From GCA-016699445 sp964555055 (GTDB taxonomy: Bacteria; UBA10199; JACPAL01; GCA-016699445), in contig CAZKQW010000005.1 in the NCBI GenBank assembly GCA_964555055.1, positions 124,001 to 188,000 of the forward strand: 64,000 nucleotides of DNA, in the 5' to 3' direction. The notes beneath the pieces are model-generated. The model had not been told where the DNA came from. It worked only from the letters and a program-made list of their open reading frames with translations, and did not search any database. Both the position numbers and the translations under genes were made by a program. This document shows, one piece after another, positions 1 to 7,522 of this stretch; position 1 is the stretch's first letter; every line of letters begins with the position of its first letter.

Positions 1-424
1 AACGGTCCTGATCCAGTCCTATTTTCCCGACCACCCGAGCCTGGAATTCGCCATCCGTCACGACGACGAAGGCTTCTACCGCCGCGAGCTCGAAGAACGG
101 CGGGAAGCCGGCTATCCGCCGTTTTGCCGCATGATCGAGGTCCGTTTAACGGGAAAGAAGCAGATGGAAGTGATCCGGAAGATCCAGAGCCTCGCGGAAA
201 GGATCGCAAAGGCGATCCCCGCCAGTGCAGCCGCCCTTTTAGGACCGGGCCCCAGCCTCATCGAAAAAGTGCGCGAACAGTACCGGTGGCGCCTTCTTCT
301 CAAAACCGCTTCCTATTTGAAAATCCAACCCGCTTTGAGGCGGACCCTTGACGACTTTCGGGAAAATCACCTATCCTCGGCGTTGCGTCTCCTGGTCAAC
401 GTCGATCCGGTGGACATGCTGTAA
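1..424 (+). CDS. priA: Primosomal helicase PriA (N'), C-terminal part
   Basis: This is the last 140 codons of a gene that begins before the window; the frame enters at base 2. PriA is a 3'-to-5' DNA helicase that reloads the replisome at stalled forks. The piece shows the PriA-typical stretch with YPPF (about residue 39 of the fragment) and, near the end, GPGPSLIEKVREQYRWRLLL, which matches the C-terminal domain of the family (GPAPAP, RYRWQ, LLLK). It ends in VNVDPVDML just before TAA, as PriA proteins usually do. The helicase motifs and zinc sites lie outside the window. Peptide deformylase starts 22 bases downstream on the same strand. Confidence 0.93.
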   Translation, partial: TVLIQSYFPDHPSLEFAIRHDDEGFYRRELEERREAGYPPFCRMIEVRLTGKKQMEVIRKIQSLAERIAKAIPASAAALLGPGPSLIEKVREQYRWRLLLKTASYLKIQPALRRTLDDFRENHLSSALRLLVNVDPVDML

Positions 425-446
425 AGAGGATTTTCCGGAAAATATT

Positions 447-995
447 ATGCTATTAAAGATCGTCCATTACCCGGACCCCATTTTGAAGAAGATCGCTACC
501 CCTGTGGAGGCGTTCGATAAGAAGTTGGAGAAGCTCGTCGAGGACATGTTGGAGACGATGTACGCGGCTCCCGGCGTCGGTCTAGCCGCGCCGCAAGTCG
601 CCATCTCCAAGCGCATCCTCGTCATCGACGTCGGTCTTGCGGAAGAAGGCCAACACAAACCCGATCCAAAGGCCATCATCAACCCCGTCATCACGACGAA
701 GGAGGAGAAGATCATCTGGGAGGAAGGCTGCCTGTCCTTGCCTCAACTGACTCTTCCCATGGAACGCTCGAAGAAGATCATCGTGGAAGGTTTCGACGCC
801 GAAGGCAAACCGGTGAAGTACTTCGCCGAAGACCTCCAAGCCGTCGCCTTCCAACACGAGATCGACCACCTCGACGGCCGTCTTTTGGTGGATAAACTTT
901 CGCAACTCAAACGCGAGCTGTACGTCAAGAAGCTCAAGCAACTCGCCCAGTCCGGCAAGGTCGAGGAAGGCAAAGGCCCCGTCTACGTCGGTTGA
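447..995 (+). CDS. def: Peptide deformylase
   Basis: Removes the formyl group from the N-terminal methionine of new proteins. All three family motifs are present in this 182-residue protein: GVGLAAPQ (residues 43-50), EEGCLSLP with the metal-binding Cys95, and QHEIDH with metal ligands His137 and His141 and catalytic Glu138. Length is normal for the family. The reading frame stays open upstream to 348, but that part overlaps priA. ATG 447 is preferred because it gives the standard N-terminus MLLKIVHYPDP. The gene follows priA by 22 bases and is followed by two DUF507 genes, so it probably shares a transcript with its neighbours. Confidence 0.97.
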   Translation: MLLKIVHYPDPILKKIATPVEAFDKKLEKLVEDMLETMYAAPGVGLAAPQVAISKRILVIDVGLAEEGQHKPDPKAIINPVITTKEEKIIWEEGCLSLPQLTLPMERSKKIIVEGFDAEGKPVKYFAEDLQAVAFQHEIDHLDGRLLVDKLSQLKRELYVKKLKQLAQSGKVEEGKGPVYVG

Positions 996-1036
996 TTAAA
1001 TTTGAGTTTTCGCTCTTCCCGTGAATAGGGAAACCC

Positions 1037-1318
1037 ATGTCCCTCAAAAAAGAAGAGATCAAGACGCTCTCCACCAAAGTATTGCGCTTCCTCAAATCCG
1101 CCCAACTGATCACGCCGCTGGTCGGCGAGGATAAGATCGAGGCCAAGATCGCCGCCGTGTTCGAGAAAAACGTGAACGAGGAGCTGGCGATCGAGAACGA
1201 CGCGCGCAAGCTCATGGACCAATACAAGTCCCAGATCGCCTCGGGTGCCGTCGATTCGCAGAAGGCCTACCTCATGATCAAAAAGCAGCTCATCAAAGAG
1301 AGAAAGTTCATCGTTTAA
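1037..1318 (+). CDS. DUF507 family protein, copy 1
   Basis: A 93-residue, highly charged, probably all-helical protein of the DUF507 family, whose function is unknown. It has the family pattern of a Lys/Arg-rich N-terminal helix (LSTKVLRFLK), a central acidic segment, and a conserved end. The similarity to the next gene is partial: both begin with a short motif around LS and end in a helix rich in K, R and E. It sits between def and a second DUF507 gene, with 24 bases between the two copies. Such pairs are known from deltaproteobacterial and related genomes. The family call rests on pattern memory. Confidence 0.75.
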   Translation: MSLKKEEIKTLSTKVLRFLKSAQLITPLVGEDKIEAKIAAVFEKNVNEELAIENDARKLMDQYKSQIASGAVDSQKAYLMIKKQLIKERKFIV

Positions 1319-1342
1319 ATAAATTTTTCACGCGAGGTCCCC

Positions 1343-1615
1343 ATGAAATTCTCCGAAGACCGCATTTCCCATTTGGCCCATCTGATCCATGACGGGCTCT
1401 ACAACGACATGCTGGTGGAATACCCCGACGAGGATAAGACACTCCGCGAGTTGAAGAAGATGCTGAACGACTACTTCAGGATCGAGGACGAGGTGGATGA
1501 CGTGGTGCGCGCCAAGATCGCGTCCCTCAAGCGCGGCGTCTTCGAGGGCAGCCGCGAATGGGACGTGCTGTACAAGAAATATTCCGAAGAAGAAATGTCC
1601 AAGAGAGGCCGCTAG
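1343..1615 (+). CDS. DUF507 family protein, copy 2
   Basis: A 90-residue protein that matches DUF507 better than copy 1. It begins with a stretch around RISHLAHLI, has an acidic middle (FRIEDEVDDVVRAKIASL), and the family's conserved end GSREWDVLYKKYSEEE. Function is unknown. An RBS-like AGGT lies before ATG 1343. It is transcribed in line with def and the glycolytic genes; gap begins about 50 bases downstream. Retention of two diverged copies side by side suggests they form a hetero-oligomer or have split roles, which is inference. Confidence 0.85.
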   Translation: MKFSEDRISHLAHLIHDGLYNDMLVEYPDEDKTLRELKKMLNDYFRIEDEVDDVVRAKIASLKRGVFEGSREWDVLYKKYSEEEMSKRGR

Positions 1616-1664
1616 TTATGGTTGACGCTCAAAACGCCATCGGATAGCGCGCGCCCATTACGGA

Positions 1665-2696
1665 ATGACTATGCCCAAGAAAAAACCACGCATCGGCATC
1701 AACGGCCTCGGACGCATCGGAAAAGGCATCATCGCGGCGTGGGCCGAGAGAAATTTCGACGACATCGACATCGTCATGATCAACGACAAAACGGAAGCCT
1801 CGTCCTTCGCCCACCTCCTGAAATACGACTCGGTCCATGGGCGGCTCCACACGGAACTCAAGGCCGAAGGCAAGGACAGCCTGATCATTGGGAAAAACCA
1901 CCGCATCGCCCTCTCTTCGACGCGCGAAGCGGACCAGACGCCGTGGGGAGACCAAAAGGTCGACATCATCCTGGAATGCACCGGGAAATTCACGGACCGG
2001 GAGTCCGCGTCGCTGCATTTGAAGAACGGACCCAAAAAAGTCATCATCTCGGCCCCGGCCAAGAACCCCGATTTGACCGTGGTCTTGGGGGTGAACGAAA
2101 AAGCCTACGACCCGGCCAAGCACCACATCGTGTCGAACGCCTCCTGCACCACCAACTGCCTCGCTCCGGTCGCGAAGGTGTTGCACGACGCTTTCGGTAT
2201 CGAAAAGGGCTTCATGACGACGATCCACTCGTACACGAACGATCAGAAGATTTTGGACAAATACCACAAGGACTTGAGGCGCGCCCGCGCGGGAGCCCTG
2301 TCGATGATCCCCACGACGACGGGCGCCGCCAAATCGATCGGCATCGTCATGCCGGAGCTTGCCGGGAAAATGGACGGCATCGCCGTCCGCGTCCCGACGC
2401 CCAACGTCTCCATGGTGGATCTCGTCGTGACGACCGAAAAACCCGCGACGAAGGAATCCGTAAACGACGCCTTCCGCAAGGCGGCCCAGGGTCCCTTGAG
2501 CGGCATTTTGGCGTGCTCCGAAGAACCCCTGGTCTCGATCGACTTCAACGGGACGTGGGAGTCCTCGCACATCGATACGGCTCTGACGAATGTGGTGGGC
2601 GATCGCATGGTCAAGGTCATGGCCTGGTACGATAACGAGACGGGATTCTCCCACCGCATGATCGACCTCGCCACCCTCATCGGCCAAAGCCTTTAA
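1665..2696 (+). CDS. gap: Type I glyceraldehyde-3-phosphate dehydrogenase
   Basis: Oxidises glyceraldehyde-3-phosphate to 1,3-bisphosphoglycerate with NAD. The 343-residue protein has the Rossmann motif GINGLGRIGK (residues 11-20), the Asn-Asp pair at 40-41 typical of NAD use, and the active-site block SNASCTTNC with catalytic Cys161. The C-terminal WYDNETGFSHR helix of the family is present. A start at the second ATG (1671) would remove only two residues. The gene stands at the head of gap-pgk-tpiA-secG, with 6 bases to pgk. The frame on the same strand offset from this one is also open for a long way, but it encodes only low-complexity Arg-rich sequence and is not a gene. Confidence 0.98.
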   Translation: MTMPKKKPRIGINGLGRIGKGIIAAWAERNFDDIDIVMINDKTEASSFAHLLKYDSVHGRLHTELKAEGKDSLIIGKNHRIALSSTREADQTPWGDQKVDIILECTGKFTDRESASLHLKNGPKKVIISAPAKNPDLTVVLGVNEKAYDPAKHHIVSNASCTTNCLAPVAKVLHDAFGIEKGFMTTIHSYTNDQKILDKYHKDLRRARAGALSMIPTTTGAAKSIGIVMPELAGKMDGIAVRVPTPNVSMVDLVVTTEKPATKESVNDAFRKAAQGPLSGILACSEEPLVSIDFNGTWESSHIDTALTNVVGDRMVKVMAWYDNETGFSHRMIDLATLIGQSL

Positions 2697-2702
2697 CGTT
2701 TT

Positions 2703-3884
2703 ATGGCATATAAATCCGTCGACCAAATTCAAGTATCGGGGAAAAGGGTTTTCCTGAGGGTCGATTTCAACGTTCCGCGAGATAAAAACGACCCTAAGAA
2801 AATCCTGGACGACACGCGCATCCGCGAAGCCCTACCGACGATCCGGTATCTGATCGATCAAAAGGCGAAGCTCATCATCGGATCGCACCTTGGCCGCCCC
2901 CAGGGGAAGGAGTCGAAATATAGCCTGGAACCCGTCGCCGAGAGGCTTTCGGAGCTTTTAGGCAAGGACGTCATCTTTCCCGAAGACTGCGTCGGCGATG
3001 CGGTCAAGAAATTGGCCCTCGAACTGAAGGAAGGCGAGATCCTTCTGCTGGAAAACCTCCGTTTCCACCCGGAAGAGGAAGCCAACGACCCGAATTTTTC
3101 CCAGACCCTCGCCCACCTGGCGCAGGTCTACGTCTCGGACGCCTTCGGCGTCCTGCACCGCGCCCACGCGTCGACGGCCGGCATGGTGTCCCATTTCTCC
3201 GAAAAAGGGATCGGCTTCCTCGTCGCCAAGGAAGTCCGATTTTTGGAAAAACTGAGCAAGAATCCCGCGAAGCCTTTCTACGCGGTCCTGGGCGGCGCGA
3301 AGGTCTCGGATAAGATCGGCTTGATCGAGAACTTGATCGCGAAGGTCGACGGCCTCCTGCTGGGCGGCGGGCTGGTCTATACTTTTTTGAAGGCCCAGGG
3401 GATCGAAATCGGAAAATCCCTCGTCGAGAACGACAAGCTCCATCTCGCCGAACGCATTTTAGAAAAGGCGAAGAACTACGGCGTACCCGTGTGGCTGCCC
3501 GTGGATCACGTCGTCGCTGATCAAGTTTCTGTCGATGCAAAGACCCGGGTGGTCACGAAGCTCCAGGCGTCGGACATGGGCCTCGATATCGGCCCGGCGA
3601 CTCGAAAGCGTTACCGTGAAATTTTGCAAAGCGCTAAAACCATATTTTGGAACGGTCCCATGGGCGTTTTTGAGATTCCCCTCTTTGCTTCGGGCACCTT
3701 GGAAGTGGCACAGGCCATCGCCGACTCGGGAGCCGAGTCCGTCATCGGCGGCGGAGAAAGCGTGGCGGCAGCTCAAAAAAGTGGCGTTGCCGACCGTATT
3801 ACCCATCTCTCCACCGGGGGCGGCGCGACTTTGGAATATTTGGAAGGACGAGAATTACCGGGATTAAAGGCGTTGGAATCGTAA
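2703..3884 (+). CDS. pgk: Phosphoglycerate kinase
   Basis: Transfers phosphate from 1,3-bisphosphoglycerate to ADP, the first ATP-forming step of lower glycolysis. The 393 residues show the substrate-binding RVDFNVP (19-25), the GSHLGRPQG loop, the LENLRFHPEEE segment, the hinge-region glycines (VLGGAKVSDKIGLI) and the C-terminal nucleotide-binding glycine runs (IGGGESVAA and LSTGGGATLEYLEG). It starts 6 bases after gap ends and is followed 34 bases later by tpiA, so the three enzymes form an operon. Confidence 0.98.
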   Translation: MAYKSVDQIQVSGKRVFLRVDFNVPRDKNDPKKILDDTRIREALPTIRYLIDQKAKLIIGSHLGRPQGKESKYSLEPVAERLSELLGKDVIFPEDCVGDAVKKLALELKEGEILLLENLRFHPEEEANDPNFSQTLAHLAQVYVSDAFGVLHRAHASTAGMVSHFSEKGIGFLVAKEVRFLEKLSKNPAKPFYAVLGGAKVSDKIGLIENLIAKVDGLLLGGGLVYTFLKAQGIEIGKSLVENDKLHLAERILEKAKNYGVPVWLPVDHVVADQVSVDAKTRVVTKLQASDMGLDIGPATRKRYREILQSAKTIFWNGPMGVFEIPLFASGTLEVAQAIADSGAESVIGGGESVAAAQKSGVADRITHLSTGGGATLEYLEGRELPGLKALES

Positions 3885-3918
3885 CCGTCATTCATCAACA
3901 ATCGATAAAGGTGAGATT

Positions 3919-4686
3919 ATGGCGCGTAAACAGCTGATCGTCGGTAACTGGAAAATGAACGGAACGGTCGAGGAGACCTTGAAACTCATCACGGAGCTCC
4001 ATCATAAACTCGAGTCCCCGGAAATCGATGTCATCGTGGCCCCTCCTTTCACAGCTCTTTATTCAGCTTCCGTGATCATCCAAGAAATGCCCACCATTAA
4101 GCTTGGCGCGCAGAACATGCATTGGGAGGCCGAGGGCGCGTATACGGGGGAAATTTCGGGAGTTTTTTTAAGAGAAATCGGATGCGATTATGTCCTCTTG
4201 GGACATTCCGAACGCCGGCAGTATTTCGGTGAGACGGACGAAAACCTCGCGAAGAAAGTCGCTTCGGCCGTCGCCCAGGAATTGATTCCGATCCTCTGCA
4301 TCGGCGAAACCCGCGAACAGAGATCCTCCCGGAAGACCGAAACCGTCTTGGAGAACCAACTCAAGAAAGCCTTGAGCTCCATCCCCATGAGCGAGGCGAA
4401 GAACATCGTCATCGCTTACGAGCCGGTTTGGGCCATCGGAAGCGGCGAGACGCCCACGGCCCAGGAGATCGAGTCGGCGGCTCACTTCATTCGTAATTAC
4501 TTAGGCCGCCTCTACGACGCGCCCACGGCCAACGTCATCCGTATCCTCTACGGCGGCAGCGTGAACACGGAAAACGCGGGTATTTTCCTGAGGATCCCCA
4601 ATGTCGACGGCTTACTCGTGGGCGGGGCCAGTCTCTTCCCCGAAAAATTCTTAAAAATCATTGAATCTCGACATACGAATAGCTAA
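3919..4686 (+). CDS. tpiA: Triosephosphate isomerase
   Basis: Interconverts dihydroxyacetone phosphate and glyceraldehyde-3-phosphate. The 255-residue TIM barrel keeps all catalytic residues: Lys12 in VGNWKMNG, His96 in LLGHSERRQYFGE, and Glu168 in AYEPVWAIGSGETPT, plus the phosphate-binding LYGGSVN and GLLVGGASL segments. A good RBS (AAAGGTGAG) precedes ATG 3919. Order gap-pgk-tpiA-secG is common in bacteria. Confidence 0.98.
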   Translation: MARKQLIVGNWKMNGTVEETLKLITELHHKLESPEIDVIVAPPFTALYSASVIIQEMPTIKLGAQNMHWEAEGAYTGEISGVFLREIGCDYVLLGHSERRQYFGETDENLAKKVASAVAQELIPILCIGETREQRSSRKTETVLENQLKKALSSIPMSEAKNIVIAYEPVWAIGSGETPTAQEIESAAHFIRNYLGRLYDAPTANVIRILYGGSVNTENAGIFLRIPNVDGLLVGGASLFPEKFLKIIESRHTNS

Positions 4687-4716
4687 GCACTGGCGCTTTA
4701 ACCCCTAAGGACCTTT

Positions 4717-5079
4717 ATGGAAACGCTATTGACCCTCATTCATTACTTTCTATGCATCTTCTTGATCATCGTCATTTTACTTCAAGCCGGTAAAGGAGCC
4801 GATGTCGGAGCTGCTTTCGGAGCCGGTTCGTCCCAAGCTCTTTTCGGCCCCCGCGGCGCGGCAACTTTTTTGAATAAACTCACAACTTTCGTCGCTATCG
4901 GCTTCATGCTGACCTCTCTGAGTCTGGTGGTCATTTCTCGACAAAAAGCATCCCGCTCCGTTTTCGAAAAGGTCCCCGTACCCGCCACAGCGCCCCAGGC
5001 CCCGGTCGAAACGCCACAGGCCACCCCGCCCGCCGAAAACCCTTCGGATCCATTGACAAAGCCCGAAGAGAAAAAGTAG
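4717..5079 (+). CDS. secG: Preprotein translocase subunit SecG
   Basis: Accessory subunit of the SecYEG channel. The 120-residue protein has two membrane helices (about 1-22 and 52-72) joined by the conserved glycine-rich loop (KGADVGAAFGAGSSQALFG followed by PRGAATFLNKLT). The C-terminal tail is rich in Pro and Ala (VPATAPQAPVETPQATPP), probably disordered and periplasmic. It begins 30 bases after tpiA; the tpiA-secG-tRNA-Leu arrangement is widespread. A weak A-rich/T-rich hairpin just after the stop may attenuate transcription. Confidence 0.95.
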   Translation: METLLTLIHYFLCIFLIIVILLQAGKGADVGAAFGAGSSQALFGPRGAATFLNKLTTFVAIGFMLTSLSLVVISRQKASRSVFEKVPVPATAPQAPVETPQATPPAENPSDPLTKPEEKK

Positions 5080-5127
5080 GGGGGCTTTTCTTTTTCGTTG
5101 GTAACAAGAGATATTGAGGCCAGCGAG

Positions 5128-5226
5128 AAAGGTTCAGCTGCGAGGCCGGCGAAAAATCACGACTGAGGCGTACTTAACGTACGCCGCAAGGAGGGATTTT
5201 GAAGCCAACGAAGCAGATGGGCCTTT
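5128..5226 (+). repeat. Long imperfect hairpin upstream of tRNA-Leu
   Basis: A non-coding 99-bp stretch folds back on itself through several nested pairs: AAAGG (5128) with CCTTT (ending 5226), CAGCTGC (5135) with GCAGATG (5213), AAAATC with GATTTT, and an inner perfect GGCGTAC / GTACGCC around a TTAAC loop near 5175. It sits between secG and the tRNA. It could be a mobile hairpin repeat, a structured RNA in the secG-tRNA leader, or a processing signal. I recall similar 'aaaatcacgactgaggcgtac' elements upstream of tRNA genes in deltaproteobacteria, but cannot confirm this here. Confidence 0.6.
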
Positions 5227-5243
5227 ATCGGTGGCCGATCCCG

Positions 5244-5325
5244 GCCGGGATGGTGGAACTGGCAGACACGTACGTTTGAGGTGCGTATGGGGCAACCCAT
5301 GGGGGTTCGAGTCCCCCTCCCGGCA
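5244..5325 (+). tRNA. tRNA-Leu (anticodon GAG)
   Basis: An 82-nt class II tRNA. The acceptor stem is GCCGGGA paired with TCCCGGC (5318-5324), with discriminator A at 5325. The anticodon arm is TACGT, loop TTGAGGT, GCGTA, giving anticodon GAG, which reads CUC and CUU leucine codons. The long variable arm (TGGGGCAACCCAT) and the T arm GGGGG-TTCGAGT-CCCCC are clear. The CCA end is not encoded. A terminator follows directly. Confidence 0.96.
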
Positions 5326-5326
5326 T

Positions 5327-5366
5327 AAAAAACCGAGAAGGCTGTTTAGCATTCTCGGTTTTTTAT
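5327..5366 (+). terminator. Rho-independent terminator after tRNA-Leu
   Basis: AAAAAACCGAGAA (5327-5339) pairs with TTCTCGGTTTTTT (from 5352) around a 12-nt loop and ends in a T-run. It would stop transcripts of the tRNA and of any read-through from the glycolytic operon. The A-tract on the 5' side means it could also work in the opposite direction. Confidence 0.9.
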
Positions 5367-5377
5367 TTTACTGACGA

Positions 5378-5463
5378 GTCATCGGTTTCATTGACCCATG
5401 GGGACTCGCCAGCACAACCGTCGGTAGGGGAAGCCCTCTCAGGCTGTCAGTGAAACCACCGAC
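5378..5463. repeat. Imperfect inverted repeat in the SWIM-gene leader
   Basis: The segment at 5378-5394 (GTC..CGGTTTCA.TGAC) is an imperfect inverted copy of 5445-5463 (GTCAGTGAAACCACCGAC), separated by about 50 bases. Both arms lie between the tRNA terminator and the SWIM zinc-finger gene. It may be a leader hairpin or an operator of the downstream gene; nothing decides between these. Confidence 0.45.
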
Positions 5464-5481
5464 TTGTTAGTATAAGGCCAC

Positions 5482-5904
5482 ATGACAACCAAGAAATCCC
5501 ACAAGGCCAAGGTTTCCGAGCGTATCGCGGAATACGTCAATTCTTCCCGCCTCAAGCAGAGAGTGAGATCCGGAAACAAGTTATCCTGCGTCGTTCTGGG
5601 AAATTATGGAGTCTATCAAACGCGCGTCACTCTTGATCGTCATCGCCTGAAGGACGCCTCCTGCACTTGTCCCTCGGACCCTTGGCCTTGCAAACACGTC
5701 CATGCCCTCGCGGAGACCTATAGAAAACATCCTCGTTCTTTCGTGGATGTGGAGAAGATTTTGGCTCCTCTAAAGGATAAACCGCAAAAAGACCTCTTGA
5801 AGACGATTCGAACCATGATCGAAGAAGCACCGTCCTCGCTTCGTGCCTTGGGTGTTAAGGGATTCGAGGATATTTCTCGGGAACAAGAAGAAGAGTTCTA
5901 CTAA
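5482..5904 (+). CDS. SWIM zinc-finger protein
   Basis: A 140-residue protein with one recognisable module, a SWIM zinc finger: CTC followed by CKH (CTCPSDPWPCKHVHAL, about residues 61-76), i.e. CxCx6CxH. SWIM fingers bind DNA or proteins and occur in Swi2/Snf2 ATPases, plant MuDR transposases and stand-alone bacterial proteins. No enzymatic domain is attached. The N-terminus is Lys-rich and the C-terminus acidic (EEEF). Role unknown; it has no operon partner. The start ATG 5482 is the first in frame. Confidence 0.75.
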   Translation: MTTKKSHKAKVSERIAEYVNSSRLKQRVRSGNKLSCVVLGNYGVYQTRVTLDRHRLKDASCTCPSDPWPCKHVHALAETYRKHPRSFVDVEKILAPLKDKPQKDLLKTIRTMIEEAPSSLRALGVKGFEDISREQEEEFY

Positions 5905-6038
5905 GGCTCTCAGGTTAAAAACTTGTCAATTGAGAATTTCAAAGGTTCAAGAACAAGCCATCAAGATTGCCAAACTAGATTGCCAAATTCTTCCGCAACT
6001 TTTTCTGAAATACGACGATAATCCCTCAAAGAGGGTTT

Positions 6039-6497
6039 ATGAATGTGAACTTAGCCAAAGGTATTTTTACAGCAATCGCAGATCCAGAAAATAGCAATTT
6101 CATCCGAGAGGGATTTGCAAAAGTAGAGATTAAGGTGGCACTGCCCCCCCCCGCATTTGAAGGTCAAACGCGGTTTTTTACATTATCCATCGTTCATCCT
6201 CAATATTCATCGACTTGGCGAAACGAGCTTCGAGCGTCTCAACACCCACTCTTTGATCTTAGCCAAAAAGCTGTCTCATTTCTCGTCAGAAGCGCCGGTA
6301 TGCATATGAGTGATAATGCGAATGCGCCGCTCTCCAATCTCGATATGGTGATGATAGGGTTCACTTTATTCGGAAGCGATTTAAGGGTTAGCTATGGGCT
6401 TACGAACGCTGGCCTCACACGTTTCATGGAGGCGGCCCGCATCAGGTCATTAAATGCCGATGAAGCGTTAATACGAGATATGGGAGAAGTAAAATGA
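6039..6497 (+). CDS. Hypothetical protein, first gene of an orphan pair
   Basis: A 152-residue protein that I do not recognise. There is no signal peptide, membrane helix or known motif. It opens with MNVNLAKGIFTAIAD and has a Pro run (ALPPPAFEGQ). An RBS-like GAGGG precedes ATG 6039. Its stop overlaps the start of the next gene (ATGA at 6494), so the two are translated together. Upstream, 5963-5986 holds two copies of AGATTGCCAAA 13 bases apart. Confidence 0.6.
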   Translation: MNVNLAKGIFTAIADPENSNFIREGFAKVEIKVALPPPAFEGQTRFFTLSIVHPQYSSTWRNELRASQHPLFDLSQKAVSFLVRSAGMHMSDNANAPLSNLDMVMIGFTLFGSDLRVSYGLTNAGLTRFMEAARIRSLNADEALIRDMGEVK

Positions 6498-7483
6498 CAT
6501 GGATCACACTGCCGTCATCGGGCGGCCAAAGCCTCATTTTGGGCTCCTTCGTCCATCAGCCAACAGGAGTACTTCTGACGGATGGTGAGATTCATGGTCT
6601 TGTTCCCCATGACGCATTACCTCAATCACGTGAGGATCCGAGCGTTGTCGATGGGCTTGATCGCACTGTGATTTTAAGGGATCCCGGAGCCGTCCGAGAT
6701 GCTTTGGAAGCCAAGGGTCTTGGTCTCCACTCTATTCCCGCGGGAGTACCTGTTGAATCCCTTTTTTCTTCGTTCAGTCGGGCGCTGATGAGAAGGAATT
6801 TTAAGGAGGGAGGCGATTTATCGAACGACGAGGCCGACCAAAAAGTCAGGGCACAATGGTCAACAAATAGGGGGTTAGTACCCATTACTCCTTATGAACG
6901 GCAGCTTGCCTCTTTGGGAAGATCCATCGATGAAGCTGGGTTAGGCAGACAACAAGACAGGCAGGTCACCTTGGAGAGATATGAGCGGACATCACGCCTC
7001 CGCATAAGCGACACAAGGCCGCTTGAAGAGTTTGCTGGGAGCATAAGAACTTATGCGGTTCCAGGCCAATTCCACGATTCTTCCATTCGTTTTCCGTCCA
7101 TTTTAATCGTGGATTATTTTGACCCCAGGAAAGATAGAATCGAGCCGACGTCAGAAACGCGAAATGTTCGTGCAAGAGTGTATATGACGTGCTTATCGGA
7201 CACCGGATGTGGTCATTATTTATTGCCTCTTCACCTGATACGGATGGAAGTCCTGCCGAACGGAAATGCCAAGAGCGATTATATTCTCGTGGATCAGAGA
7301 AGAAACAGAGTGCATGAAATAAGTATCCACCGCTCCTCTGACGGGAAGATTTTGGAGATTTTTCATAACAGAGTGGGCTATGCCACCCACAGACTTGAAA
7401 GCGGCCGTGAGATCAAGACGGGTACCGCACATGATAAAAATGAAATCATTTCCTTATTTGGACAAGCGTACGTTTTTGAGTGA
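6494..7483 (+). CDS. Hypothetical protein, second gene of an orphan pair
   Basis: A 329-residue soluble protein of unknown function, coupled to the previous gene by an ATGA overlap. The C-terminal part (from about residue 185) reads like a folded beta-rich domain (RFPSILIVDYFDP, YILVDQRRNRVHEISIHRSSDGKILEI). The phrase HEISIHRSSDGKILEI resembles REIIHIVHRSTDGEVLVL near the end of the orphan at 14047-15174, so the two could share a small C-terminal module; this is only an eye alignment. GC content is a little lower than in the glycolytic genes. Confidence 0.6.
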   Translation: MTWITLPSSGGQSLILGSFVHQPTGVLLTDGEIHGLVPHDALPQSREDPSVVDGLDRTVILRDPGAVRDALEAKGLGLHSIPAGVPVESLFSSFSRALMRRNFKEGGDLSNDEADQKVRAQWSTNRGLVPITPYERQLASLGRSIDEAGLGRQQDRQVTLERYERTSRLRISDTRPLEEFAGSIRTYAVPGQFHDSSIRFPSILIVDYFDPRKDRIEPTSETRNVRARVYMTCLSDTGCGHYLLPLHLIRMEVLPNGNAKSDYILVDQRRNRVHEISIHRSSDGKILEIFHNRVGYATHRLESGREIKTGTAHDKNEIISLFGQAYVFE

Positions 7484-7522
7484 CTCATCGCCCTACAACA
7501 AAGTCGATATTCGTCATCTATA

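Noticed and set aside
1622..2635. Long open frame of 337 codons overlapping gap on the same strand
   Set aside because: It reads as Arg/His/Gly/Pro-rich low-complexity sequence and is a shadow of the clear GAPDH frame.
5060..5100. Terminator directly after secG
   Set aside because: The A-rich and T-rich arms (AGAAAAAG with CTTTTCT) pair poorly with a bulge and few G-C pairs; too weak to list as a terminator.
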